Position numbers and translations under genes: made by a program. From Piromyces finnis (lineage: Eukaryota > Neocallimastigomycota > Neocallimastigomycetes > Neocallimastigales > Neocallimastigaceae), in NCBI GenBank assembly GCA_002104945.1, contig MCFH01000036.1, positions 1 to 64,000 of the forward strand: a DNA stretch of 64,000 bases, given 5' to 3'. Position 1 is the first letter of the stretch. The number at the start of each line of letters is the position of its first letter. The notes under the pieces were generated by a model. It did no database searches. It was not told the origin of the DNA and saw only the letters and a program-made list of their open reading frames with translations. This document shows positions 26,067 through 40,100 of this stretch, piece by piece.

Positions 26067-27436
26067 ATGAAACATTAATATATTTAAATGGTTTCTTATA
26101 TAGTAAAGTGCGATGTAGTTTTTTTTTTTTTAATATTTCAATAATGAAATTTTAAATATGAAAAAGGAATTTGATGTAATTAATTAATATTTATCAAAAA
26201 GTTTTGATATTACATATGTATTGCATATATTAATTTATTTACATCGAATTTTAAATAGGCTTTAAAAATATTTATATATTTGTCTATATTTGTCTTTATA
26301 GATATATCAATTATTCAATTATATCATAGAAAATGAATATAATCTAAAAATTGTAGTACTTTGTATTATTTTTAATTTCTAAAAAATTTTGTAATTCAGC
26401 ATAAAATTAGTGGTAAAGCGATACTTTCTTTAATATTAAGTTTCATTTTATTAAATAAAACTTAATATTTGCTAATAAAATTTGGTTTTAATCAATTTTC
26501 TCTATTGCAACGGATTGCTTCTTTAAAATATAATTAATAATGAATCTTTTTTAATACCACATTAATTTTTTTTAAAAATAATTATAATGAAATACTTTTA
26601 TCATACAATAATAATGTTTTTTTTTTTTTGTATTGAATGAAAAAAGTTGTAATTAATTATAATTCAACACATTTTTTATTAATAAATTATCTTTTTTAAA
26701 TATGGAATAGTAGTTATAGTAATAGATTTAAACAAGTTCAAAAAATTATTATTAAAAAATTAAAGTTTTTAGGAAAGGATTTAATCAAATTTATAATTAA
26801 TAATATATTCATTTATTAATAAAAAGATTAGTCAAAGTTTTTATTACTCATTTAAATATATATAATTTTCTTTTTTTTTTTTTTTAAAAAATATAGTTTT
26901 TAAATATGTTAAAAATAAGGTTATAAAAGATAAAAAGATTTTATAATTTCCCTTTTTTTAATAGTATTTGGTTTAAAAGTAAGTATAAAATAATTATAAA
27001 ATAAAATTTATTTTAAAGTTAATGTGTTAATATTTAAAAAAATTTTAATAATAATAAATATTTGAAAAGTTGCTTAAATAATCAAATAATATATAAAAAC
27101 TAGAATAACAAATAGTAATTAGTATAATATTATTTTTTATATAATAAATGTATGAAATATTAGTTTTTAAGTAATATTAAAAAATATACCCAAAAGGATT
27201 TTTTTTCTCATATTATTACTATCAAAGTTTAAACATTTTTTTTTTATATTAAATAATATATATATAACTAAATTATAGTCATCTATAATTTTAGAAAAAA
27301 TAATAAAAAGTATTATTATAATTGAATTAAAATATACTCTTTTTTTTTTTTCCATAAAATATAATAATAATAATAATAAAAAAAAAAAAAAAAAAAAAAC
27401 TAAAAAAATTAGATAATACATATTATTATTATTAAA
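26067..27436. other. AT-rich spacer
   Basis: About 1.4 kb with no recognisable gene. Several T8-T12 and A-rich tracts. It presumably carries the promoter of the 27437 gene near its right end. Confidence 0.5.
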
Positions 27437-30400
27437 ATGGATGTTACCGGTTTTATATGCAAATGCCATTATGTAGATTTATTTTTAAAAAAAATAATTA
27501 TCTATCGATTTGAATGTTATAATCATATATGGGAATTAAAATTATCATTAATTGATGAAACACCAGGTCGTATTAAAGTATCATTAAAGAGACTATCCGA
27601 AGAACCGGTAAAAAATTATCATAATAGTTTTGTAAAATCAAAGGAACTTTTAAATGAAGATAATAATTTGATCTATTTTTCTAATGAAAATGTTACTAAT
27701 AAATACATTCCTTCTAAATGTCCTCTAGGAAAAAATACCTATGATAAACTATATAATCATAAAAAAAAGTTAGAAAAGTTATTTCTTTTATCTGGTAATA
27801 TGAAAGTCAAAACATCAGAATCTGATTCTGCAACGAGAACCACAACTCAAATTGAAAGTTTAGTGGATCTATACCGAAATGATAAAATAAAAAAGGAGAA
27901 TAACAAAAAAGATAAAAGACATCAATCATCTTATATCAATAACGAAAAAAAAAAAGAAGAAGCATGGACAATATCTTATTTTGTTCGTGGCTCACCCAAC
28001 ACTTTTAATGATTCTGATTATTCATTTGTAACCTTAGATGCCAACAATTGTCCATCTGTTTATTTTGAAGTAGATGGAGGTATTTGTTGTTGTAATTGTG
28101 GTGGCTATACTTACCCTGTACTTAATATTATTCAAAGAACTAATTTTAATGAAATGAAAAATCGTTTAAAAAATTTATCAAGTTCAGTTTCAACTGGTCT
28201 TTTTCGAAGAATAAAAAGATCTTTTTCTTCAGGTATTAACAATAACTCATATATCTATCATATTATTATTATTATTATTATTATTAGCATTGTTGTTATT
28301 GTTATTATTGTTGTTATTTAATATTAATTATATATATATAAATAAAAATATTAAAAGTATTATTTAATATATATATATATTGATATATCCTTTTTGTTTA
28401 CTTATAATTTTTAATTTTTTTTTTATTTTTGAAATAAAATATAGAAAATGATTTGAATAATAATACTCGAATGAAAAGTAAAAGTGAATTGATGACTAAT
28501 TGGCTTCAAAAGAATATTTATATCAATCGACATGCCAATATGGATAATGATAATCTTCAAGTGTGTAATTATAAAAGTAATAATAATGGAAATAATTATT
28601 ATAATTATATCTATACAAGTAAGATACGTAATCCACAAAACAATAATAATAAAAAAGAAAGAGATCTATATAAAATCATTAGTTTTGACGATAATGGGGT
28701 TGATCGTCAAAAAATTATTATTGAAGCTATGAAAGAATATCAAAAAGATGTTATTCGATCCAAAAGGAAAAAAGAAAAAGAAAATTACTTAAAAAAATCT
28801 GATAAATATCGTATGAATGATAATAGTAATAACCAACTTTCCATGAATCATCTTTTCCCAACATTTGGTGAAAACCATTATTGTTTTTGTCATTGTCATC
28901 ATTATCAAAAATTTGACCATAGTTATTATCAAAAATGGGAACATCGTTCTATTGAATTTGGCTATTTTGGTGTTTATATTCATAAAAATACCAAAATGAA
29001 AAAAAGTAATTGTAATAATGGAAAGCACAAGACTACTAATACCAGTAGTCTATTTCTTTCTAATGATTATTATTATTCCGTTCAAATCCCAAAGTATTAT
29101 GGGAATCGAAAGAAAGAAGGTAGTGAGGAAGAGGAAGAAGAAAAAAAAGAAGAGAAGAGTATGAAAGAAAATGATTTAAAGGTGGTGACAAATGATGATC
29201 ATAAAAAAAAATCATCATCGGATAATAACGAAGAAGAATTTGATCAATTTTTACTACAAGATGATAATGATTATGGGGATATTATGATTATACCATGTAA
29301 AAAATATTATTCACTTTTAAAAAAGAATAATTTAGCAGAAATAACCAAAAATAGTTATGCTAGAGTATTTACGGAAAATGAGATGGAAGAATTATTACAT
29401 GAAGAAAATTTATGCAAACAAAATAAGGATGGTAATGCTTATATTAATTTAAAAGAAAAAACAAATTCGGAGGAATCATTAGTAAGAGTTTTCCAAGAAT
29501 GTTTTGATGAAACTGTTTCACCCGAAGATATTAAACATTTATTAAAAAGTAATAGTGATAGCCTATCCTTTTCATCATCTTCTTCCGAATCAAATTCATA
29601 TAATCAAAAGAGAGCATCGAGTAGTGAATTAGATATAGAACACTATGGTATATATAAAAATAGCAGTGGAAGTTTATTTATTCAGCATAATGATAGTAAT
29701 GAATTCCAATATAAGGATTATAAAGCCATTGAACGAAATAGAAAAAACAACATATTTTATAAAGATTTTAAATCTATTTTTAATATTAAAGATAATCCCA
29801 TGAAACATGTTCATTCTCATCATCGAACTCATGATCCAAATCATAATTATTTATCTAGTAATGATTCACTAACTCAGTTATCATCATCATCTTCACGTCT
29901 TTGTTCCCCATCTCCTTCCCAATTTCAATTTAACACCCGTTCTAACAGTCGATTAGAATTTAACCCAAGCCAAAGTATTATAGATAATTTTAATTCAGAG
30001 AGTGATTTAGGAGAAAAAATTAAAATATTAAAATTAACAGAAGATGAAAGAAGAGAAAGTATTATAGCAAGTCGTAATAGATTTGAGGAATCAGAAAGAG
30101 AAAAAATAATAATGGAAAGAGCAGTGAGGGAAAGAGAAATTGAAAATCGAAGAAGAAGTCAAAGTCCAATAAAAAGTAATAGAAGAAGAAAAAATAGTGA
30201 GAATGATAGTAAACATCATTCTCATCGTCACCACCATCATCATCATAGCCATCATCACCACATAGATAATGATACCATAAATCATTATCAGGATTATATC
30301 TATGAAGATGAAAGTCGTCATTGTCATCGATCTCCATCACCTATGAAATCTATTAAGAGCCATCCTTCAAAAAAAAGTCATAAAAATCATCATCATTCAA

Positions 30401-30507
30401 GAAAAAAAAATACTGGTGGTGGTGGTAATAAGACTTTTCGTTCAAAACATGTAGTGAAAACAAGTGATTATCGTTATGATTTAGCTAATTCTATTTATTG
30501 TCAATGA
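27437..30507 (+). CDS. Unknown large protein, Ser/His/Arg-rich C-terminus, two exons
   Basis: Rebuilt as 27437-28232 and 28445-30507 (952 residues). The donor CAG|GTATTA and acceptor TATAG close the frame exactly (...KRSFSS-ENDLNNN...) and remove a stop plus a hydrophobic Ile/Val run that is only an intronic (ATT)n repeat. The N-terminal 265 residues contain a likely beta-rich start (IWELKLSLIDETPGRIKVSL) and a second ordered block (SYFVRGSP...FVTLDANNCPSVYFEVDGG ICCCNCGG) with a CCCxC cluster. The middle holds FTENEMEELLHEEN and LVRVFQECFDETVSPEDIKHLL. The C-terminal third is low complexity: an acidic/basic coiled helix (EREKIIMERAVREREIENRR), SPSP and RRSQSP motifs, and a His-rich run. No family recognised. 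Nuclear or scaffold roles would be guesses. Confidence 0.7.
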
Positions 30508-30573
30508 AACAATAATAAAAAAATGAATAAGCAACATAAAAAACATGTATAATTAAGGTGTTGATAATAATAA

Positions 30574-30574
<1 letters not shown>

Positions 30575-30635
<61 letters not shown>

Positions 30636-30712
30636 TAATAACAATAATAATAATAATAATAACAATAATAACAATAATAATAATAACAATAATAACAATA
30701 ATAATAATAATA
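30575..30712. repeat. (TAA)n/(CAA)n microsatellite
   Basis: About 45 trinucleotide units, mainly AAT with interspersed AAC, just downstream of the 27437-30507 gene and probably in its 3' UTR or flank. Tyr- and Leu-rich frames across it are artefacts. Confidence 0.9.
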
Positions 30713-31783
30713 CAATGATATATTTTTTTATTTTATTTATTTATTTATATCAAAGTATTTATATTTAATTATAATTCATTATTTCAATTGTTCATTTTTT
30801 TTATAAATATTTAACATTTAGAAAAAATATTAAAATGATAATGAATATAGAATTAGTAAAATAGTTTAGGTATGACTTTTTTTTTTTTACAGTTATCAAA
30901 TACAAAATATAAACTATCTAAACTACCTTTAAATTATAATTAAAAAAAAAAAAGAAAAACGTTTAAACAATTAAGTTGAATTTACCAATTAACAAAAGTG
31001 CATTAATAATTAAAACAAAATGGGTAAATTTTGAATAATAAGTAATTTTAATAGATATAAAATGGATCATTAAACTATAAATAAACTTAAATTTGATTAT
31101 ATGTAAGATTTTTTTTTTTTTTTAATTTTGTTATATTTTTGAAAATGAAGTATATTTAAATCGTGAAATATATACTATATAAAAAAAGTTATAATTTATT
31201 GGTATTTTTGTAGAAAATTATAATTTAAATAAGTGAAGAGTTTTTAAAATGATTATTTTTTTATAATCATTAAAAAATCCTTTTTTTTTTCAAAGTTTTT
31301 TTTTTTTTTTTATTTTATAAAGAAAAAACTTTGTTGATCCATAAAAAGTTTAAAAACTTTGTTTTATGGGGTTAATTAAAATCGTTACTTTTATCAAATT
31401 ATAAATTAAAGCAATAATTTTAAGAATTTATAATTCATGATCAAATTAAAGATTATTTAATTACTTTTTCCCTTTATAAAAACATAAAATACACCCATAT
31501 TTAATGATATTCAATTCGAAGTTTATTGGTTTATATCTCTCAAATAAACTTTAATACTCTAATTTTGGTTAAAATTACATAGTCAATAGTAATTTGTTTT
31601 TTATTTAATTATAAATATTAAACTATAAAGTAAAAAGAAAAAAATATCCTTTTTTTTTTTTTTTTTCAAAATCTTATTTTAAAATAATATAAAGTATTAT
31701 TTTATAAAACCTATATCTTTTCAATTTTTTTATAATAAATTATATATTATTCATTAAAATATAAAAAAAAAAATAAAGTAAAA
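30713..31783. other. AT-rich spacer
   Basis: No gene recognised. T- and A-tracts dominate, and the last bases (AAAATG) form the start context of the next gene. Confidence 0.5.
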
Positions 31784-32632
31784 ATGTCAGAAGCTAGACT
31801 TCAAGATCTATTAAAGCTTTCTGAAGCTATTCCAAAAAATAAAAGATTTTCTAATTTATCAACATCAAGTAATTATTTTAAAGTCATTAAAATATTAATA
31901 AAAAAAAAATAATATATTCAATAAATAGTATTAAACTAATATATATATACATATATATAAATTAATGTCAATTTATTATTATTATTTTTTTTCTCTTTTC
32001 AAAAGAATTAATGGAATTATGGAATAATATTTCAGGTTATACAGAAGAATTATTATTAAATAAAAAAGCACCTGAATTTCCAGGTATTGGAATCTTTTAT
32101 ATAAAGAGAAATTATGCAGCTTCACCAGAAGAATATACACCTCAATTTTTCCCTACATCAAAATTTTTCAATGGTTTTAATAGTTATTATTATGAAAATA
32201 GTGTAAAATCTGGTATTCCTAATAAACTTCCATTGAATTATTCTATTATTGCATCTAGAATGGGATGGTCAAGATCAGATGTAGAAATGGGTGTTCGTGA
32301 TATTATGACATGTATAAAAACATCTATTGAATCAGGAACTTCTTTAAACTTAACAATGGGAACAATGGGTACCCTTAATATCACCAGAACCAAAGTTAAT
32401 ATGAAGTTAGTATACTATACAAAAAATAAATAAAAAAAAATTATAATCTTTTATTTTTTTTTTGAATATAATATTAAAAATCTTTATATTATGTAAAAAT
32501 CTATTATTTAATACTAATGAAAAAAAAAAAAAAAAAAAAAAAACTTTATATGAATATAGATTTTCACCAAAATTAACAGATGCTCTCTTAAGTAAATATC
32601 GTCTTCCAAATTTTGGTATAAGAGCTTATTAA
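31784..32632 (+). CDS. HU-domain protein of the CCDC81 type, three exons
   Basis: Rebuilt as 31784-31868, 32006-32405 and 32560-32632, giving 185 residues in frame. The core resembles the N-terminal HU domain of CCDC81, a eukaryotic relative of bacterial HU/IHF: ELWNNISGYTEELLLNKKA is the first helix, EFPGIGIFYIKRN the first strand (family pattern i-P-G-l-G-t-F), PLNYSIIASRMGWSRSDVE the middle part, and DIMTCIKTSIESGTSLNLTM then GTLNITRTKVNMKFSP the end (family pattern l-G-x-L-x-i-x-x-k-V-k-M-x-F). The last exon restores NMKFSPKL, the strand after the HU domain. It is much shorter than CCDC81 and lacks its coiled coil. In animals CCDC81 is associated with the centrosome and ciliated cells; a flagellar role in zoospores is inference. 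Confidence 0.75.
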
Positions 32633-33696
32633 TTTTAAAACTATCAAAAAAGAAAAAGTTTCAATATTCAATTTTAAAATGATTATTTATCCTTCAATAA
32701 TATCTATTTAAGAAAGATAAAAATGAAAATAATTAAAATATATACCCAATAGATTAAATTTCAACAAACTTTTACCTAATTATGAAGTAAAAAAAAAAAA
32801 AAAAAAAAAGAAAAAAAAAGAAAACTCTATCAAAAATTGATATGTAATATAAAATATAAAATAATTGTATGATGATATTCCTGTATTATAAAAGTTTTTT
32901 TTTTTATTATTTATTCTAAAAACTATTTTTTACTAATTATATTTATATAGATATTTTATTTTTCATTTAGTTTTGATAATTGTTTTTTTTTTTTTTTATT
33001 TTTTTTTATAAAATATTTTATAATTTTTAATAATCATAGAAAAATATACAATAAAAAGTAGCTTTTTTTTTTTTAAATGTATATATATTTAAAAAAAAAA
33101 AAAGAAAAGAAACACAAATGAATAATAATTCAATTGTTTTTATATAAATATATAATATATTTTTTCTTTTAAAATTTTTATTTCTTTTTTTATTTTTTTA
33201 AAAAAAATATTTGCTTTCTAAAGTCTAACAAACTGTAATATTATTTTGATACATTACAATTATACTTATGATAATTCTTTTTTTTTTTAAAAAAAAGTAA
33301 AATAAAGATGGATAAAAAAAAAATTTTTTTTAAACGGGATATTACATCTAAAAAAAGAAAATAGTAATAATAATGAATGCTATGATTTTTATTATTACCA
33401 TTATATTTTACTTCTATTTTGATTATGCTTATTAACTTTTAATAAATCAATTTTTTATGTTAATATAAAAATTATAAATCGAATCTAATAAGAATAATAA
33501 TAAAAAATATATATATATAAAATTTAATCTAATTTAAACGATTCATCTATAATTGAAAAATATATATATACATATATTTATTTTTATATATATATATATT
33601 AATAATATTTAAAATTAGAAGAAAAAAAAAGAGCTGTAAATATGTAAATAAAAATAAAGAATATTAAATAATATTTAGTGTATAATGGATTTTCTA
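32633..33696. other. AT-rich spacer
   Basis: Convergent intergenic region between the HU-domain gene and the LRR-like gene. Homopolymer tracts up to about 20 A or 15 T. No gene seen. Confidence 0.5.
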
Positions 33697-36600
33697 TTAA
33701 ATATTATTATAATCAAAAATATGTTTGTATAATATTAATTTGTCCAAAAGTTTCATAGAGTTAATTTCTGATATTATTACGTTAACTTTATGTTTATTAT
33801 CCATAGCTTGGAAATCACTGAATCGGTTCATATTATTATAAAAATTGGTACTGTTAAGTAAACTATTAATGTTATTTGGATCTTTTATCTTTCTGATATT
33901 CTTGTATAAGTTTTCTAAAACATAATTATTTTTTTCAATACAGTAAACATAATCCTTTATATCCGTTGATATTTTACATATATGACTTTCTGCCAATATA
34001 ATGGTTTTTAAACGTTTACTATTGTTAATTACGGATAGTATAATATTTTTACTTGTGTCAAGACCATCATCTATTTTTTTTTTTTTTTTAAATATATAAA
34101 AAATATATAATTTTATAAATAACTATTGTTTAATAAAAAGAAAAAAAAAATTTTTTTTTTGTACTATTTTTATGAATGAATACAAAATAAATTAAATTTA
34201 CCTGATGGGGGAAGGATTTTATTAAATGAAATTTCAAAGGTTTCTAAGATTGGACAACAAATTATTTTTCCAAAAAAGTCTAATTCATTGTTATTCATAA
34301 CCATTTTTCTTATACGGAATGTTTTAAGACATTGGAAATGAATAATAGCATTAACATCTTGTTTAAAGAAGTTACTAAACTTTGGTACAGGTGAATTATA
34401 TATCCAAAGACTACTTATATTATTGACAGCATTTAATTGATTTTCGTTATCGTTTAATTTGATAATAGCTTTCCACATATTTTCACCAACATTTTCATCA
34501 AGTTTATAAGCAATAGAACGATATTCAATACAAAGATGTTTAAGGAATATTGTATAACTTAAAAAGGTTTCCCAATCTTCAACCGTCAAATCTTTAGTAA
34601 GTCCATATAAATTAAGTGCAGTAATAAATGGGTTTCTATCCTTTAAATTAATTAAAGGATCTTTGAACATTAAAGATTTAGCATGAATACTACACGAGTA
34701 TCTTTGTTCACAACTTAAGGAACCTAATTCTTGTTGTTGACTACGATAATATTCATTTAATATCCTTATCTATTAAATTATATATAATAAATAAAAAAAA
34801 AATTTTTTTTATAAAATTTATATATATAAAATAATATTTAATTAATAATTAATAATAATAATAATAAAAGGCTATGGAATGTTATAAATAATAATTTTAT
34901 ATATTCTTTAAAAGTTTATACATTTATATATATATTTATGATTATAATTCTTGGTATAAATTTTTATAAATTTTTATTCTAATTTTATTTACCTTTTTAT
35001 TTTCTTCAAAAATTAAAAGTGGATTTTCTTGTTGATTAACAAAAACAACTAAACTTCTATCATAATTATCTACTGTAGTATTGTTTGTTGGGGATTTTTC
35101 AATTATAAGATATTGATCTTTAGTTTCTGAATCCACCGGTATTATATCATATTCATTTTTGTTTTTCATTAAAACCTTTGTTAATATGTTTTTAGATTGG
35201 AAATCTAAATTCATCATATAATTATCATGATTAATTTTAATAAAATTGCATTCTGTTAAATCTAATGATTTCATATTTGGAACATGTTCACGTAATACAA
35301 AGTCTGGTATATCTTTAAATTCAAATTTTAAATTATAGGATCTACTAACATCCATTCGAATGATATTGCTACCATTTTTTACAATAAAATTAGCTAATGT
35401 TTCATCATCAATTCCGGAACCAATAAGACCAAATAAAGTTAAATTTGGAATAACTAAACAATTGAATAATCCGTTAATTAATTTATCTGTTTCAAAACGA
35501 TCGTCACTTTTAATACTTTTAATATTTTGTATATTATATGTTCTTGCAAAAGAATAATGGAAAATTTCTACATTTTCAAGGACAATTTCTGACGTAATTT
35601 TATTTTGATATTCGTTATTATCTTGTGCATTTCCTACATCCCATAAAAATAATTTTTTCAAATGTTTTAATTTCTGGATGTTGTCCCAGAAATCATAAGG
35701 TAATAATACATTAGAATCGAAATCAAGGGTTAAACATGTTAAAAATTTTGCGTTCTTAAGAATATTATTAATTTCTTCAAATTTATAGTTGTTAACAATT
35801 TGATATAAAAATTTATCTAAATTAGTTATATCGTCTGAAATATTAGTAATGGTTAAATGTGTTAATTCTGATGCAACAGCTTGATTAATTTGATTTAAAT
35901 CTTCATAATAAATAGTTTTCTTTAAACATTCTTCCTTTTTTAAATTATCTTTTACAAATTTATAATTGTCTATTGAAATTTTTAATATTGAAAAAAAAAT
36001 AAGGATTAATAAAATAAAAATATAATATCATATTTTTTTTAGTATTTAAATCAAATGATTTAAAATAAATTTAAATATATTTTTTTTTCTTTTTTTTCTT
36101 TTTTTTTTGAAATAATAATTACACTATCTATTATTAATATTATTAATTTTATAACTTACATGTTGAAGTTCCACCAATTTTATTATGTGATCTTGATTCA
36201 TATAACTTATCAAACTCATCAATATTTATTAAACCTTTTTCTATATTTTTTTTTAAAAATTATAAAATTTTATGAATTTTACATTAGTTTTAATATTTAA
36301 AAAAGTAATATTTAATAGTATATATAACGAAGATTGCTGGAGACTCTTTGCTGCTTTTTTATTAAAATCTCATTTGGTATTTGAATAATTACCTTCCAAG
36401 TTAAATGAAATACCTAATTTATAAGAATCATCTGGTATTTTTTGATGCATAATACGAATTTTTATATCTCTTGGTTTATCACATGTTTTTTTTGATATTA
36501 TATATCCAGTAGTTGAAAAATAATCATATTCTCTTTTGAAACGGGAAGAATAACTATCACTTGTAATTTTAAAATGAGTTTCAATCCAGTCACGAATATC

Positions 36601-37155
36601 CACAAATTCTGGTAAGAGAAAAGCATTTAAAATAATTTCCATAAATATCTTACTGTAATTTGTTCCTTTTATTGGCTTATCATTATATGAATTAATAAAA
36701 TCCAATAAATCTTTTTTCAAAGTATTTTTATTATTATTGACATTACTATTATTATTGTTGTTGTTATTATTGTTAGTGGTATTATTATTGTTGCTATAGC
36801 CTATGTTATTTTGATAGTTTGAATTTTCAGTAGATATACTATTTCTATTATCATATATTGATGTTACTGAGGATTCATTGTTTGTATCATTTTCTATTTT
36901 CATACTACTAGAAGAATTATCTTTTACTGGTGTTGACGTTCCTGAATTTGTATCTTTATGGTCCATATGTCTAAAAAATATATTTAAAAATTCTTTTGTA
37001 AGATCATCATTGATATCCAGTAATTTTTCTTTTGTCCAATACTTTTCCTTTTTTCTTATCTTCTTGATAAGGAATTTATTATCCTTTTTTTGTAACAATG
37101 GTGATATTGGTGAGGGTACATTTGGTGCTTTTTTGATAGTTAAACTTTTTGTCAT
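33697..37155 (-). CDS. LRR-like protein with novel N-terminal region, five exons
   Basis: Rebuilt on the minus strand as 37155-36393, 36240-36160, 35969-34993, 34769-34202 and 34070-33697, giving 920 residues with every phase closing. The C-terminal two thirds show irregular leucine-rich repeats: AKFLTCLTLDFDSN, KLKHLKKLFLWD, VPNMKSLDLTECNFIKI, CPILETFEISFNKI and KRLKTIILAES. They have the spacing of F-box/RNI-like LRRs. The N-terminal 255 residues hold a basic start, a helix with FLNIFFRHMD, an Asn-rich linker, and a folded-looking block (NYSKIFMEIILNAFLLPEFV, then DIRDWIETHFKI) that I do not recognise. No F-box is certain. A protein-interaction role is likely; the partner is unknown. Confidence 0.7.
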
Positions 37156-40100
37156 TTTAATAAATATAACCTTTTTTAATAAAATTAATTATTTATTCTT
37201 TCAATTGATGAATATATTATATATTCTTTTTATTATATTTTAAACTATTTAGTTTTTCTTTTTTTTTTTTCTTTAAAAAAAAAAGAATTAAATATATATT
37301 TAAATTAAATCTTTCAGGTGCTTTAAACAAATATAAAAAATATATACATATATATATGTTGTTGTTGTTGTTGTTGTTGTTACTTTTTTAAAAAAAAAAA
37401 TAGATAAAAAAAAAAAAAGAACCAATTAAATATAAATTGAACAAAACATTGGTTAATATTTTAAATTAATTGAAACATTTATTATAATAATAATAAAATT
37501 ATATTTTTTTTATATTTGCTACAAAGTCTTATTCGTTTTTAATTATAACTCCTGTTTATGATTAAAATTTAACAAATAAAACATTTAGTGTATTATTTGA
37601 CAGTTTGTTAATTGAGGTGATTAAATATTGTAAAAGGGTTGAACTTGCTTTTCACATATATATATAATCCAGATATATATCAATGAAAAATGAATATTTT
37701 TCAAACAAACAAAAAAAAACAATTGTTATTGTTGATAAAGAGCGAATAATTTTATTATTCTTTTCCCTAACATGGACCTTTAAATAATAAAATGTTGCTT
37801 TTTTTTCGATTAAATTACCCAACACTTTTAACCTTTTCTTTTTTTAAAAGTAGTAAAAAATAATAAAAAATAAGAAGAAAAAGAAGAAAAAGTAGTAATT
37901 TTAAAAAATAATGATTTTATTATAATTTAATAATATTTCAATTTTTGAGGATAATTTCATATAATCAATATATTCTAATATATTATGAATTATAATAGAT
38001 ATATCTTTTATATTATATTAGATTATATTTAATATATATAAATTCAATAATTTTGAACAAATGAATGAAATAATTTTTTATATAGATTTTACCATTGAAT
38101 ATTGAATATAATAATATAAATTAATAATATATATAATAATATATACTAGATGATATTATTGATTTATTGAATAATATATTATAATTAAATTCTCAATAGG
38201 AAATCCCTTTTTTTATTTCAATATTTTTAGATTTTTTAAAATTTCTAATTGATTACTAATATATTAATAATATATTAAATTATGTAAAATACATTGCTTT
38301 TATTTAATACATAATATATTAAAATACATTCAATAAAGTTTTGATTGTTAAATAAAAGATAAAATATTTAAAATAATAAATTTCCCTTTTATCTTTTATA
38401 TATTAAAATGTAATCATAATATATAATACAAAGATATTTATTAATATATTAAATTTGTAGAATCATGTACGGGATTTATATATTATTTAATTTGTTAATA
38501 TATATATAAACAAATATTATTGGATAATAACAATTACATAAATTCATTATTGTAAAGATAAGAAATATGTCTTTATAAAAATTTATTATAGGAAAAAAAA
38601 CTGGTTATAGAAATTTTCATTTAGCAGCAAAAGTAAAAGAAGGAAGGAAAAAAGAAACCTAAAATTTTTTTCATTCTAAACTATATGAGTAAGTAGTGTT
38701 ACCGGTGCCATCTCAATAATAAGTAAAAAAAAAAAGATTTGATTATTTTACTTTGATTATAATTACAAAGAATGAAATTTTGAATAAATATCATGAATTA
38801 TTATATGATAATGACTTTAATTATTTTAAAAATATAAAATTAAAAATTAGATTTATGTAAAAATAAATCTTTCTTTTTTTTAATTTTAATGCATTTCTAT
38901 ACTTTTACTTTTATTAAAAGGCACCTTTTCTATTCTTTTTTTTTTTTAAGCAATTATTATCTTCTATTTGACTTTGTTTTTTTGACAGAATTAAAAAGTT
39001 TTTTTTTTATATTTTTTATATATTAATTATTTCTGTATATAAATTTTTAATTTAAATTATTCAATTTATATTTAATTTTTTTTCTGTATAAAAGTTAAAA
39101 TTTTAATATGAAAAATACGATGCTTGGAAAGTTATTCTCTTTTTATTTTATATGTATATGCATAGTATATGTATCTTATAAATAATAACCTTTTTATCAA
39201 TTACAAAGTTTTATTTCAAATTTAGGGTTTTTGTTCAAAGTGAGATAAAAAAAAATATATTATTTATATTTAACAATGCCTAATGCATGTTTTAATACAT
39301 TATTTGTCAATTAAAACTAGAAACATCTCAATAGAGAATCTTAATATTAATTACAATTTTGACCTCTGCCTGAATTTTAGCCAGAAAAAAAATCCAAAAA
39401 CATTATATTAATCAAAATAGAAAAAAAATTAAATACATATATATCTATGGTATTAAAGATCTTTTTATACTTGAACAAAAAATCTTGATGTTAATACCAT
39501 ATTATGAATATAGCACTTTTGTTAAATTTTATTAAAAGGTTTAATGATGATAACGATTAAAAATACTACAAATTTTATTTTTTTAAAAAAAAAATAAGAA
39601 ATATGTATCTTTTAATATTTATATATGATAATAATTTTTTATTGTGATTTTTTAAATAATAAAAATACTTTTAATGTTTTTATTTCAAAATAAAAGCAAA
39701 AGTAACCTTTAATTCAAAAGAAAATTTTCCATTTGACAAAAATGTAGTACAAATAAAGATTTAATAATGATTTTTACAATAAAATTGGTTTTCTTTCTTT
39801 TTTTAAAAAAAAAATGTTATGAATATATGCTAAATGCTAAACAGATATTTTAAAAATTATATTCATAAATATAAAAAATAAACAGATCAATTATATATTT
39901 AATATTAAAAATCTTAAAAAAAAAACCTACAAAGTATTAAGAAATATTGATATAAAGAAAACAAGTATAGTCAATGTTTGTTAAAAATAAAATATTTAAA
40001 AGTTAACATTAATATTTTTATTAATTCATATATTCATATATATATTACTTTTCTAATAAATTATGATAATAGATATTAATTTTAAAATCTATACAAACTT

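Noticed and set aside
28262-28318. C-terminal membrane anchor of the 27437 gene
   Set aside because: The Ile/Val run is an (ATT)n repeat within an intron whose removal keeps the frame open.
39109-39186. Tiny ORF resembling a signal peptide
   Set aside because: Only 25 codons, with no downstream exon that extends it convincingly.
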